The position numbers and the translations under genes were made by a program. Of a stretch of DNA of 64,000 nt, positions 40,898-49,069 are shown in pieces (position 1 is the stretch's first letter; each line of letters opens with the position of its first letter). Below the pieces are notes generated by a model. That model made no database searches. It saw nothing but the letters and a program-made list of their open reading frames with translations, and had not been told where the DNA came from. This DNA comes from Bacillus sp. V5-8f (lineage in GTDB: Bacteria; Bacillota; Bacilli; Bacillales; DSM-1321): NCBI RefSeq assembly GCF_002863565.1, contig NZ_PGUW01000011.1, forward strand, positions 62,001 through 126,000. Direction: 5' to 3'.

Positions 40898-41833
40898 ATG
40901 CCAAAAACTCATTACTTTCCAAATGATGTTGTACATTTTAGCTGGGATGCAAAGCGTAAACCTGTATTAACAATAAATAGCGGCGATACAGTTATTTTTG
41001 AAACACGAGAAGTAACTGATGGGCAATTTAATCTTGAATCATCAACTGATGCAATTGCTGAGCTTGACTGGGATCGTGTTTATCCATTGGCAGGACCCGT
41101 GTATGTCGAGGGAGCGGAACCCGGTGACACATTGGCAGTGGAAATCTTGGATTTAAAAGCAAAGGGCTGGGGCTGGACTGCGGTTCTGCCTGGGCTTGGA
41201 TTATTAGCCGAGGAGTTTCCAGATGCGTATCTGCGTACATTTGATTTATCAGATGGGGAGTATATTCATTTTAGAGAAGATATTAAAGTGCCAATTGAGC
41301 CGTTTTTGGGTACGATGGGTGTCTGTCCAAAAGATGCGGAAGGTGTGTCGATTATGCCCCCTGGAACCTTTGGCGGCAATTTGGATACCCGCCAGCTAAC
41401 GATTGGCACAACGTTGTATCTTCCTGTCCAAGAAGTCGGTGCTCTTTTTAGCTGTGGAGATGGCCATGCTGCTCAAGGTGATGGCGAGGTTTGTGTCTCT
41501 GCGTTAGAATGCCCGATGTATTCCAGTTTAAGATTCACTTTAATTAAAGGGAAAACAATCCCGGCTCCACAATTCCAAACAAGGGGACCATTGACACCAA
41601 AAGTGAATACAGCAGGCTTTTATGGGACAACAGGGGTTGGAGCTGACCTTCTTCAGGCATCCCAGGACGCTCTTCGCGCAATGGTAGATTATATTGCTGA
41701 AACTTATAGTATGAAAAAGGTTGATGCCTACTTGCTATCCAGCTTGTGTGTAGATCTTAAAATATCCGAAATAGTCGATGCTGGGCAGTATGTAGTCAGC
41801 GCAGTCCTGCCACTTGCAATTTTTAAATCGTAA
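40898..41833 (+). CDS. Acetamidase/formamidase family protein
   Basis: 311-residue FmdA/AmdA-family amide hydrolase (acetamide or formamide to acid and ammonia). Family motifs: GPVYVEGAEPGDTLAVEI, GWGWT, MGVCP, PPGTFGGNLDTRQL and FSCGDGHAAQGDGEVC (metal/active-site region). Length normal for the bacterial members. AAGGGAG precedes the ATG. Single gene; natural substrate not predictable. Confidence 0.92.
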   Translation: MPKTHYFPNDVVHFSWDAKRKPVLTINSGDTVIFETREVTDGQFNLESSTDAIAELDWDRVYPLAGPVYVEGAEPGDTLAVEILDLKAKGWGWTAVLPGLGLLAEEFPDAYLRTFDLSDGEYIHFREDIKVPIEPFLGTMGVCPKDAEGVSIMPPGTFGGNLDTRQLTIGTTLYLPVQEVGALFSCGDGHAAQGDGEVCVSALECPMYSSLRFTLIKGKTIPAPQFQTRGPLTPKVNTAGFYGTTGVGADLLQASQDALRAMVDYIAETYSMKKVDAYLLSSLCVDLKISEIVDAGQYVVSAVLPLAIFKS

Positions 41834-41968
41834 GAACGAATCCGTCTAAAAACATACAAACTCTCCTCATCATGTAGGCAGGTGAGATATTTCAACAAAT
41901 TCGGGGAGTGACTGGCAGAGCCTTTACGCTGCTGAATTGTAAAGACCATTGAATAATATATACATCAT

Positions 41969-42000
41969 GGAGGTTTTCCCGTGGGAATGCCTCCTTTTTT
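41969..42000 (+). terminator. Terminator before tagA
   Basis: GGAGG..TTTCCC / GGGAA..CCTCC hairpin followed by TTTTTT, 136 bases downstream of the formamidase-like gene. Confidence 0.75.
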
Positions 42001-42090
42001 ATTTCTGCACCCTTTGAATACATATTTTGCTGATATTTTGAGAATACTATACGCCATACATGCAAAATTCGGTCAAAGGGTGGGTTTTTG

Positions 42091-42858
42091 GTGCTTAAAA
42101 TTTTATCTGTCCCGTTTGCGGAAAATAATATGAATGAAGCGGTCAGTTGGACACATGAGAGAATGGAGAATTTTCTTCCTACGTTCATTGTAACGGCGAA
42201 CCCGGAAATCGTTATGCAGGCTAAAAGAGATGCTGCTTTTCATCAATTAATCTCTTCTGCTGATATGATCACACCGGATGGAATTGGAATTGTCTATGCG
42301 TCCAAAATATTAGGAAATCCGTTGAAAGAGCGGGTTGCAGGCTACGATTTTCTGCATTCTTTACTGCAGCATCGGGAGAGTATTGGCGCGCCTACTAAAT
42401 TGTTTTTACTTGGTAGCACGAGTGATGTTGTGGAAGCAGCTGGCGAGAAATTAGCGGAACAATATCAGCAAGTTCAGGTCATGGGAACCCATCATGGGTT
42501 TTTCGAAAAGGATTCCGAGGAGGAACGCTTTATTGTAAAACTTATTTCTCGTGAGAAACCTGACCTTCTATTAGTAGGTGTTGGCAGTCCGAAGCAAGAG
42601 GAATTTATCCATAGGTTTAGACATGAACTTGGTGCAACTGTCATGATTGGTGTCGGTGGCAGCCTCGATATTTTATCCGGCCGTATTAACAGGGCCCCGG
42701 CGACCTTCCGTAAATTAGGATTAGAATGGTTTTACCGTTTAGTATGTGAACCGAGGAGGATCAAAAGGCAATTGATGCTTCCTGTTTTTGCGTATCAAGT
42801 GCTTATAGAGAGACTGACACGAGGTAGTGCGGAGGTTGAAGTGAAGTCGATGAAATGA
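42091..42858 (+). CDS. tagA: Teichoic acid ManNAc transferase TagA
   Basis: WecG/TagA/CpsF (GT26) enzyme adding N-acetylmannosamine to undecaprenyl-PP-GlcNAc, the first committed step of the wall teichoic acid linkage unit. TANPEIVMQA, ITPDGIGIVYAS (conserved Asp), VGVGSPKQEEFI and GLEWFYRL are diagnostic. 255 residues. I use the GTG at 42091, six bases after AAAGGGTGGG, rather than the TTG three bases earlier. The C-terminal 50 residues are the membrane-association tail. The rest of the pathway lies 9-16 kb away. Confidence 0.95.
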   Translation: MLKILSVPFAENNMNEAVSWTHERMENFLPTFIVTANPEIVMQAKRDAAFHQLISSADMITPDGIGIVYASKILGNPLKERVAGYDFLHSLLQHRESIGAPTKLFLLGSTSDVVEAAGEKLAEQYQQVQVMGTHHGFFEKDSEEERFIVKLISREKPDLLLVGVGSPKQEEFIHRFRHELGATVMIGVGGSLDILSGRINRAPATFRKLGLEWFYRLVCEPRRIKRQLMLPVFAYQVLIERLTRGSAEVEVKSMK

Positions 42859-43262
42859 GTGATTTGCCTTTCTTAGACACTCTGCACAAGGATGTAATTA
42901 GGAAGCTGAATAGCTTAGCATACCCATCCGATTCCTAAAAGTTGTACAATTTTGAAATTACATATCGGGTTGTTTCTATAAGTTAGTTGAACTGACTGAG
43001 GAACAGCCCCTTTATCGTTATACAATCAAATAAAAGGAATGCCTTTATGTCCCGATGTTTGAATAAAATAACAGATATATGTCGATAAATAGTAGCAACC
43101 AAATAGTAAGTTAAGTTTGAATTTTGATCACTAATTTTGGCTCATTCATGTGTTAAAGTTGGAAGGTTTCTCCCGATTCATAGGCGACAAGTGCGGGTGA
43201 ATTCTCCTGTCCAAGGTAGGAACATTCTTATAGTGATTTAACAGTTCAAAAATTAAAGAAGG
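42859..43262. other. Spacer with probable tagA terminator
   Basis: About 400 bases. GGGTTGTTTC.. / GAGGAACAGCCC (about 42969-43012, several G-U pairs) followed by TTTATC looks like the tagA terminator. Nothing else recognised. Confidence 0.45.
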
Positions 43263-44819
43263 TTGGGAAGTCTGTTGGTTCATGTATCATGGATTTTTAA
43301 AACAATAAAGTTTAATAAAAATCGAAAATTTCACTATAACGCAGACGGATATTATGTTGTGGATAATAAACTCGAAAACAGAACAGTTCAAACCAAAATA
43401 ACCGTGGTGACACCAGTTTATAATGCGGAAAAGTATTTAAAGAAAACGATTGATTCTGTTATTAACCAAACAATAGGATTTGACAATATAGAGTATCTCT
43501 TGGTTGATGATTGTTCGACTGACTTATCAAGGGATATTTTAATAGAGTACTCTTCCAAATATGAAAACATTATAGCTGTCTTCTTGGATCGAAACACCGG
43601 AACACCCGGCCATCCACGCAACCTTGGGATTCAATTATCTACCTCAAAATATATAAGCTTTCTGGATGCCGATGATTGGCTGGAACCGAATGGTTTGGAA
43701 ATCCTGTATACGATTTTAGAGGAAACAGGTGATGACTATGTTGTTGGGAAAACAATACAGCTCAAATCGGAGGGTTCGAAAATTGTAGGGGAGCATGAAT
43801 CCTGTAAAGAACGCAGAAATGTTTCCCCCTATTCGATTCCTCATATATTTCAACACCTAGGGCCACGTGCAAGAATGGTGAGAGCGAGTGTTATTAAAGA
43901 TAATGGAATATTGTTTCCGGAAATGAAGTTTGCAGAGGATAAACAATTTTTCATGGATGTTTTAATTCATTGCAAAACAATCTCCACAACGCAAGCGCCT
44001 ATTTATTATTTAAACCGGTTTGATGATAATAATGCTTCCCTAACAAAACAAACGAATATCATGCAAAAAACAGATAGTAATATAGAAGTGATCCATCATA
44101 TTATTAATAAAAATTTAGAACCAGAGAAAGAAAAAATGATCCTGAATCGATTATATGAGTTCGATTCCATTACGCGTCTGTTTAACACAGGGCATTTTCA
44201 AAAAACGAAATTGAAGGCGCTTTATTATAATAAATTTAACGAGATACTGAAAACAACGACAAGTTTACGGTACGAAATATCGGATAATTTTTTTAATCCA
44301 GTCAATAAAGTGGCGTACGAGCTCTTTAAAGAAGGGAAGACTAAGCAGCTTGAAAAGCTGTTTGAGTGGGACAAAAAAGAAAAAGTGAAAAATGTCTTAA
44401 TTAAAGACAATCTCCCTTATTATGTAGCCCCGTTCCTAGAAGAGAAATACCGGAACATCCGGGTATCCATGCTCGCGATTTTTAAAGCCGACCACTTTTA
44501 TGATAATAAATATGTTCTTGATTTCATGGTGTATGGGGATTATGTCGATCGGATAACCGATGTTATTATCAGGGACCGGGAAAATGTAACTCTCGAGTAT
44601 TCGATTCCCGTTCATGTACACAAAGGCAATGGACGGCTGGAAGTGGACATCAACCTATTGAATCAACTTCCATCAGCGGGGTATGCTATGTTCCTTCGCT
44701 ATAACGACTACCAAAAAATTAATATTAGAAAAATCAATGAAAATCAAATCCAATATCAAAACCGTGATTTTATCTTTTATACAACCATTCATTCGAACGT
44801 AGGCCTAAAAGTAAAGTAG
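43263..44819 (+). CDS. Family 2 glycosyltransferase, probable teichoic acid glycosyltransferase
   Basis: 518 residues. An unusual 45-residue basic lead-in is followed by a GT2 domain (about 46-270): TVVTPVYNAEKYLKKTIDS, DDCSTD, and DADDWLEPNG with the metal-binding DxD. A middle helical part (270-390) and a C-terminal beta-rich domain (about 400-518) recall the TarS/TarP-type wall teichoic acid glycosyltransferases of staphylococci. No membrane segment. Closeness to tagA and absence of tagE in this window make it a candidate decorator of poly(glycerol phosphate). The start is uncertain: the TTG at 43263 overlaps GAAGG. Confidence 0.78.
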   Translation: MGSLLVHVSWIFKTIKFNKNRKFHYNADGYYVVDNKLENRTVQTKITVVTPVYNAEKYLKKTIDSVINQTIGFDNIEYLLVDDCSTDLSRDILIEYSSKYENIIAVFLDRNTGTPGHPRNLGIQLSTSKYISFLDADDWLEPNGLEILYTILEETGDDYVVGKTIQLKSEGSKIVGEHESCKERRNVSPYSIPHIFQHLGPRARMVRASVIKDNGILFPEMKFAEDKQFFMDVLIHCKTISTTQAPIYYLNRFDDNNASLTKQTNIMQKTDSNIEVIHHIINKNLEPEKEKMILNRLYEFDSITRLFNTGHFQKTKLKALYYNKFNEILKTTTSLRYEISDNFFNPVNKVAYELFKEGKTKQLEKLFEWDKKEKVKNVLIKDNLPYYVAPFLEEKYRNIRVSMLAIFKADHFYDNKYVLDFMVYGDYVDRITDVIIRDRENVTLEYSIPVHVHKGNGRLEVDINLLNQLPSAGYAMFLRYNDYQKINIRKINENQIQYQNRDFIFYTTIHSNVGLKVK

Positions 44820-44827
44820 GTTTTCTA

Positions 44828-44890
44828 GGGGTCGGTCCCCACTGCATTAAAGCTTTAAACCAGTGGGGGACTGACCCCTATGTTTTTTCA
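44828..44890. terminator. Large bidirectional hairpin
   Basis: GGGGTCGGTCCCCACTG / CAGTGGGGGACTGACCCC, a 17-base GC-rich stem with one bulge, loop CATTAAAGCTTTAAAC itself palindromic. T run on the plus side; it separates the convergent glycosyltransferase and antiporter genes. The GGGGTC-type arms recur in shorter form at 53358. Confidence 0.75.
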
Positions 44891-46185
44891 TTTTTCTCTG
44901 GAAGTTTCGTTATGATCGATTCGTCTCCGGGCATTAATGTCCACCCTTTTGTCATCACAAACCGAAGCCATGTTCCTGGGATCCAGGAAGTGATTAAGGC
45001 CAACAACACGAGAACTGCAAAGAATTCCTGATTAATAATGCCTGAAGTAAAGGCAACAGAAGAAAGTACAATCCCAGGACCGCCACGATCATTTATGGCT
45101 AACCCTAAATTTAAACTAGTTAACCGATCTTGCTTAAGAAAACGGGAAGTTAAGTATACAGCCACTGTTTGCGTCAGGGTTGCAAACAATAAATACCCAA
45201 TAAAGAAGATGGGATTGAAATTTTTGACTAGATCAAGTTGTAATCCTACAATAGCAAAATAAAGCGGAATGAACCAGGAAAAGGAAATATTTGAAATACC
45301 TCGTTCAATACTGGCCGAGACGTCAGTGGGCAGTGAAAGCTTGGTGATGATGCCTGCAAGTAAAGCACCAAATATGATTTCTACATGTAATCTCCCCGCA
45401 ATAGCTGCCAGCATAAACATGATAAACAAGAAATATCCCAGGTTTGAGGCCCTAAATAACAAATTCTGTTTAATGAACGTGAGATGGTTTAATAATATAT
45501 ATCCAATTGTTAACGTTCCTATAATAAATCCTAAGGTCATTCCGATGCTTTTTAATGCTGTTTCAGCTGTAAATAGACTTGCGTTGCTAACAAGAGCTGT
45601 TGCGAAACCTAGCGCAATCCATAATATAATGTCATGGATCCCAGCACATGCAATCACAATCTTGGAAAACCGTGTGTCCATAATTCCTAAGTCATGGAAT
45701 ATTTTGGATATTACTGGAATTGATGTTACTGCTATAGAAATTGCAATCACAATTTTGAATGCCAGAGGATTATTAGCGCTTCCAAGATAAGGAGTAATAG
45801 TAAACATGTCAGCAGCGAGCCACCCAATAATAAATGCGGGGATGGTGGCACCCACAACTAATGCGGATATTAGCTTAACATCCTCTTTATTAAAATTGGT
45901 CTGAAACTTAAGTCCTGAATTGAACATTAGCATGAGCAAACCAAATTGATAGATTAGCCCAAATAGCTTATCTTCTGTTTGAAACCCCAAAAACATCCAA
46001 TTGAATGCTTCCGGGAAGAAATGCCCCAATAATGTTGGACCAAGAACTAGGCCTGCCGCTACTTCCCCTATTACTCGAGGGATAAATAACCGTTCGGCTA
46101 TAAATCCTAAAAAGTGGGCGGATGCCAATAGGCAACCCATTGCAAACAAAAAATGACTGATTTCTGCACTGGTTAAGCTAAACAT
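44878..46185 (-). CDS. CPA2-family cation:proton antiporter
   Basis: 435-residue membrane protein with about 12 segments, from the Kef/NapA-type monovalent cation:proton antiporter-2 family. ERLFIPRVIGEVAAGLVLGPT at segment 2 and the ISIAVTSIPVISKIF / AGIHDIILWIALG helices contain the ion-site region (here with His-Asp in GIHDI). No C-terminal RCK/TrkA-N domain, so it lacks the nucleotide gate of KefB/C. GGAGGGGG seven bases before the ATG. Stop lies next to the large hairpin. Confidence 0.92.
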   Translation of the reverse strand: MFSLTSAEISHFLFAMGCLLASAHFLGFIAERLFIPRVIGEVAAGLVLGPTLLGHFFPEAFNWMFLGFQTEDKLFGLIYQFGLLMLMFNSGLKFQTNFNKEDVKLISALVVGATIPAFIIGWLAADMFTITPYLGSANNPLAFKIVIAISIAVTSIPVISKIFHDLGIMDTRFSKIVIACAGIHDIILWIALGFATALVSNASLFTAETALKSIGMTLGFIIGTLTIGYILLNHLTFIKQNLLFRASNLGYFLFIMFMLAAIAGRLHVEIIFGALLAGIITKLSLPTDVSASIERGISNISFSWFIPLYFAIVGLQLDLVKNFNPIFFIGYLLFATLTQTVAVYLTSRFLKQDRLTSLNLGLAINDRGGPGIVLSSVAFTSGIINQEFFAVLVLLALITSWIPGTWLRFVMTKGWTLMPGDESIITKLPEKNEKT

Positions 46186-46560
46186 AAAAAACCCCCTCCG
46201 AAGTAGAACATTATGAAATTCACATACAAACTAAATTAGAAAATGGTACCTAACCAGTTTGTTATTTTAGGGATTTAAATATAAAGGGCACGATAATCCT
46301 GAGTTTTTTTAATATAGACCTAACCTAGGGAATAAAGGAGTACTGGAATACTCTTTTGAAAACATTATATGCAGGCAAAGTAAACAGGATTGGGTATATC
46401 CCTCATATTCAAAACTAATTGCGTATCAATCGGAAAACAGGCCGTTCAATGCAGGGACTGATAAAATCCGCTAACGGTTTTGACATTATGGGGGTATAAT
46501 GAATAATTTCATTTGGAGAGTACATATTAAAAGCGAAATCAATCATAAAGGAGTAAACAA
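46186..46560. other. Divergent control region, antiporter and PepSY genes
   Basis: About 375 bases between divergent genes. A TATAAT at 46495-46500 (GGGTATAATG) is the only promoter-like element I can point to, without a good -35. Confidence 0.4.
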
Positions 46561-46917
46561 ATGGTGAAAAAGATTCTTTGCGTAGTGAGTAGCTTAATTG
46601 GTTTTGTTGTTGTATCTCATTTAGGGTTCCAGCCCGGGCTTGTCTATGCTACTGAAGGCATTAGCATAGAAAAAGCCAAAGATATCGCCCTTCAAAATGT
46701 AAAAGGAAAAATCGTAAATGTAGAGACAGAAGTCGATGACGGAGTTACAAAATACGAGGTTATCGTGCAATCAAGTAAAGGAATGTATGAAGTGGAAATT
46801 GATAAAGAAACTGGTAAAGTGCTAGAGGTGGAAAGGGAAGGTACAAATGTAGAAGGAGATGATGATGATCGTCATGATGATGATCGACATGATGACGATG
46901 ATCGTTACGATGACTAA
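46561..46917 (+). CDS. Exported PepSY-domain protein with Asp/His-rich tail
   Basis: 118 residues: signal peptide 1-30 (KK then a hydrophobic run, ending VYA), one PepSY domain about 34-93 (ISIEKAKDIALQNVKGKI, YEVEIDKETGKVLEVE), then a 22-residue tail made almost only of Asp, Arg and His in repeats of DDDRH. PepSY domains often inhibit peptidases or act in envelope sensing; the tail could bind divalent metal ions (inference). AAAGGAG precedes the ATG. Followed 33 bases later by a second exported small protein. Confidence 0.9.
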   Translation: MVKKILCVVSSLIGFVVVSHLGFQPGLVYATEGISIEKAKDIALQNVKGKIVNVETEVDDGVTKYEVIVQSSKGMYEVEIDKETGKVLEVEREGTNVEGDDDDRHDDDRHDDDDRYDD

Positions 46918-46950
46918 AAATATTTGTACATGCGCATGAGAGGATAAGAC

Positions 46951-47334
46951 ATGATAAAAATTCGTATATGTATTCTTCTATTATGCAGCTTGCTGCTTTT
47001 CACGAATGTTTGTACTGCACAAGAAATAGAAACAAACCGGGAACCTGCTGATGGATTAAACGATCCAGAAATGAACTGTACAAAAAACATTAAATTTACA
47101 TCAGCTCAGCTTAAAAGACTGGATTATATTTACTATAGAATCTATAAGGACTATATTGATTTAATCGAGACTTATGCGTGGGCAGGTGCTTTATCTCAAG
47201 ATCAAAAACAATTAAGGTATAAAATGCTGAGTAATTATATAGATACTTTCCATGCAAGAAAGTATAGATGGTGCTCGGAACATGAACCGGATGAATGGGA
47301 AGAAGAGTGGTATAACAGCGATAATGAGGATTAA
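46951..47334 (+). CDS. Small exported protein, possibly DUF2680-like
   Basis: 127 residues: signal peptide 1-23 (CILLLCSLLLFTNVCTA), two cysteines in the mature part (Cys43 and the one in RWCSEH) that could form a disulfide, and a helical pair FTSAQLKRLDYIYYRIYKD / TYAWAGALSQDQKQLRYKM resembling the DUF2680 pattern 'QxxxLxxLYxxxxxLxxxLIxxYxxxGxLTxEQ'. Acidic C-terminus. Function unknown. Likely co-transcribed with the PepSY protein. Confidence 0.72.
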   Translation: MIKIRICILLLCSLLLFTNVCTAQEIETNREPADGLNDPEMNCTKNIKFTSAQLKRLDYIYYRIYKDYIDLIETYAWAGALSQDQKQLRYKMLSNYIDTFHARKYRWCSEHEPDEWEEEWYNSDNED

Positions 47335-47356
47335 TGTATCCCATAATAGTTTTTTT

Positions 47357-47394
47357 ATTAGATGGACAACCATACGTTCATCTAATTCTTTTTT
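47357..47394 (+). terminator. Terminator of the two exported-protein genes
   Basis: ATTAGATG / CATCTAAT stem, 14-base loop, TCTTTTTT tail. Confidence 0.75.
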
Positions 47395-47439
47395 GGACTT
47401 TCATGACATACAATGAAATAAAAAAACTGAGATGATGGG

Positions 47440-47823
47440 ATGCAAATGGGCTATTTGGCTGTAGGGATTGGCGGTATTGTTGGAGCTATATTGCGATTTT
47501 TGGTTTCTGACTTATTGACAAATCATTTTTATAATTTTTTCCCTTTCGGTACTTTATTTGTTAACCTGACTGGTTGTTTTATACTTGGGTATTTCCTTGG
47601 GTTTGCGAGGGTATTTCCTATGCCGAACTGGTTAGTTTTAGGATTTGGCACGGGAGTGATCGGATCCTATACGACTTTTTCAACATTTAGTAATGAGGTT
47701 ATTTTTTATTTTATTGAAAATAAAATCATAGCTGGAATAGCATACATATTGGCGAGTGCTATTGGGGGAATTAAGTTAGTCGGAGTAGGGTTTGCTCTCG
47801 CTATTGCAAAGGATGGGAAATAA
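47440..47823 (+). CDS. crcB: Fluoride channel subunit CrcB/Fluc 1
   Basis: 127-residue four-helix membrane protein of the Fluc fluoride-efflux channel family: GGIVGAILRFLVS, FPFGTLFVNLTGCFILGY (conserved Asn) and GSYTTFSTFSNE. Paired with a second crcB whose ATG follows its stop with no gap, as in bacilli that make heterodimeric channels. The ribosome binding site is weak (GATGGG). I saw no fluoride riboswitch upstream. Confidence 0.95.
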   Translation: MQMGYLAVGIGGIVGAILRFLVSDLLTNHFYNFFPFGTLFVNLTGCFILGYFLGFARVFPMPNWLVLGFGTGVIGSYTTFSTFSNEVIFYFIENKIIAGIAYILASAIGGIKLVGVGFALAIAKDGK

Positions 47824-48198
47824 ATGTTCTACCAATTATTGTTAGTTGGCGCAGGCGGATTCTTTGGAGCGATTACGCGTTATGCTGTTACTGTTTTCTT
47901 TTCCAGGCTCAATCTGTTTTTCTTTCCTTTAGGTACATTCCTAATAAACGTAAGCGGATCTTTTTTATTAGGTTTTCTGTTAGGATGTTCCTACTTATCA
48001 CCTAGTCAGGTTCTATTTTGGGCCACTGGCTTTTTAGGGGCGTTTACGACATTTTCAACATTCAATTACGAATTATTGATGTTAAAGATGAATAAACGTC
48101 TTACTGTTCATGTACTATATTTTTTGAGTAGCTATATAGTTGGCTGCTTATTTGCTGCTCTCGGTTATTCGCTTGGTATCCAGTTCCAAATTCTATAG
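47824..48198 (+). CDS. crcB: Fluoride channel subunit CrcB/Fluc 2
   Basis: 124-residue partner of the preceding gene with the same four-helix plan: GGFFGAITRYAVT, FPLGTFLINVSGSFLLGF and GAFTTFSTFNYE (conserved Phe-box and Asn). Start codon directly follows the previous TAA, so translation is coupled. Pairs of this type form dual-topology or heterodimeric fluoride exporters in the membrane. Confidence 0.95.
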   Translation: MFYQLLLVGAGGFFGAITRYAVTVFFSRLNLFFFPLGTFLINVSGSFLLGFLLGCSYLSPSQVLFWATGFLGAFTTFSTFNYELLMLKMNKRLTVHVLYFLSSYIVGCLFAALGYSLGIQFQIL

Positions 48199-48251
48199 AG
48201 AAGCCAAAGATATTTTCAGCTATGCTTAAGCTACCTGTATTAGTTAAATTA

Positions 48252-48280
48252 GCACTACTGTTTTTATTAGTGCTTTATGA
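48252..48280. terminator. Shared terminator, crcB pair and convergent ORF
   Basis: AGCACTA / TAGTGCT stem followed by a T-rich stretch; the stop codon of the convergent gene lies inside it. Confidence 0.55.
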
Positions 48281-48671
48281 TTCTAACCTTACCCTTGGAG
48301 AAATTATAATAACTAAATATTTCAATTCTATACCCGTGACCGTCAGGAAGGTTTGAAAACGTATGGGTAAAACCATTTATATTCCCTTCATTTCGAATTT
48401 GACTGTAAATGGTCTTTTGCCCCCACCATTTCATTTTAATAATTGAGTACATAACGATATCATTTTTATCCATAACTTCCTGATAGCCTACAAGAGTCAC
48501 ACAGTTGTTGTGAACAGAGAACTTTGAACTATAAAAAACAGGTACATCTATACCAAGACCCCAGTTCAAGTATTCTTTTTTCCTTATATTCGTTAGTGTC
48601 CTGTTCACTACTAAACTTAATAACATGCATACGAAAAAGATAATGGCAGATAATACATGTTGGCCCAGCAT
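48267..48671 (-). CDS. Hypothetical single-pass membrane protein
   Basis: 134 residues. One N-terminal membrane segment (about 5-23) then a basic and aromatic-rich extracytoplasmic part with a beta-strand pattern (VPVFYSSKFSVHNNCVTLVGY, VMYSIIKMKWWGQKTIYSQI). Not recognised. GAGGCGA precedes the ATG. Composition is like its neighbours. Confidence 0.65.
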   Translation of the reverse strand: MLGQHVLSAIIFFVCMLLSLVVNRTLTNIRKKEYLNWGLGIDVPVFYSSKFSVHNNCVTLVGYQEVMDKNDIVMYSIIKMKWWGQKTIYSQIRNEGNINGFTHTFSNLPDGHGYRIEIFSYYNFSKGKVRIIKH

Positions 48672-48832
48672 TCAATCGCCTCGTTTACATCATTTATTAT
48701 AGTATTTGCAGGATTTCATAAATAAGAAACGGCGAATATCTTAGTAAGGCAATTATTATGTTGAAATTATTCAACTTTTCTAGTAACTTATGACTATATA
48801 TAGTTATATATACTTACGTTTTATTTTCCGAT

Positions 48833-48909
48833 AACAGCAAACCTATTGAAAAATAGGGACGCAAAGCCTAGGGTCTAAAGCAGGGATGCCATGATTGCCT
48901 GGTTGCCGA
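48833..48909 (+). ncRNA. c-di-GMP-I (GEMM) riboswitch upstream of second chemoreceptor
   Basis: Canonical GEMM-I: CAGCAAACCTATTGAAAAATAGG (GAAA-type tetraloop hairpin), GACGCAAAGCC core, TAGGGTCTAAAGCAGGGATGCC hairpin arm, then CCTGGTTGCCGAAG. This copy keeps the consensus core exactly, unlike the copy at 18779. Confidence 0.95.
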
Positions 48910-48931
48910 AGAAAGTTGTGACGGTGAATGA

Positions 48932-48962
48932 AAGTCCGCTTTTTCAATGAAGCGGGCTTTTT
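48932..48962 (+). terminator. Expression-platform terminator of the second c-di-GMP riboswitch
   Basis: AAGTCCGCTT / AAGCGGGCTT ten-base stem, eight-base loop, T run; located between the aptamer and the chemoreceptor gene. Confidence 0.85.
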
Positions 48963-49069
48963 ATACGCGTTTATAAGGTGGTTTGTATAAGAATGAATTA
49001 GATTAAGCTGACGTTTATGTTTCTACTTTTTTTAAAAAACATACATATAACAGACATCAGGAGGACCAA

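Noticed and set aside
45269-45790. 173-codon plus-strand frame inside the antiporter gene
   Set aside because: Antisense of membrane-protein codons; no initiation signals.
47335-47440. Fluoride riboswitch before the crcB pair
   Set aside because: The conserved GGNGATGG..CGCC pseudoknot elements are missing; the region holds the preceding operon's terminator.
48809-48834. SigD promoter for the second riboswitch-controlled chemoreceptor
   Set aside because: TCCGATAA resembles a SigD -10, but it overlaps the 5' edge of the aptamer, which would leave the riboswitch incomplete.
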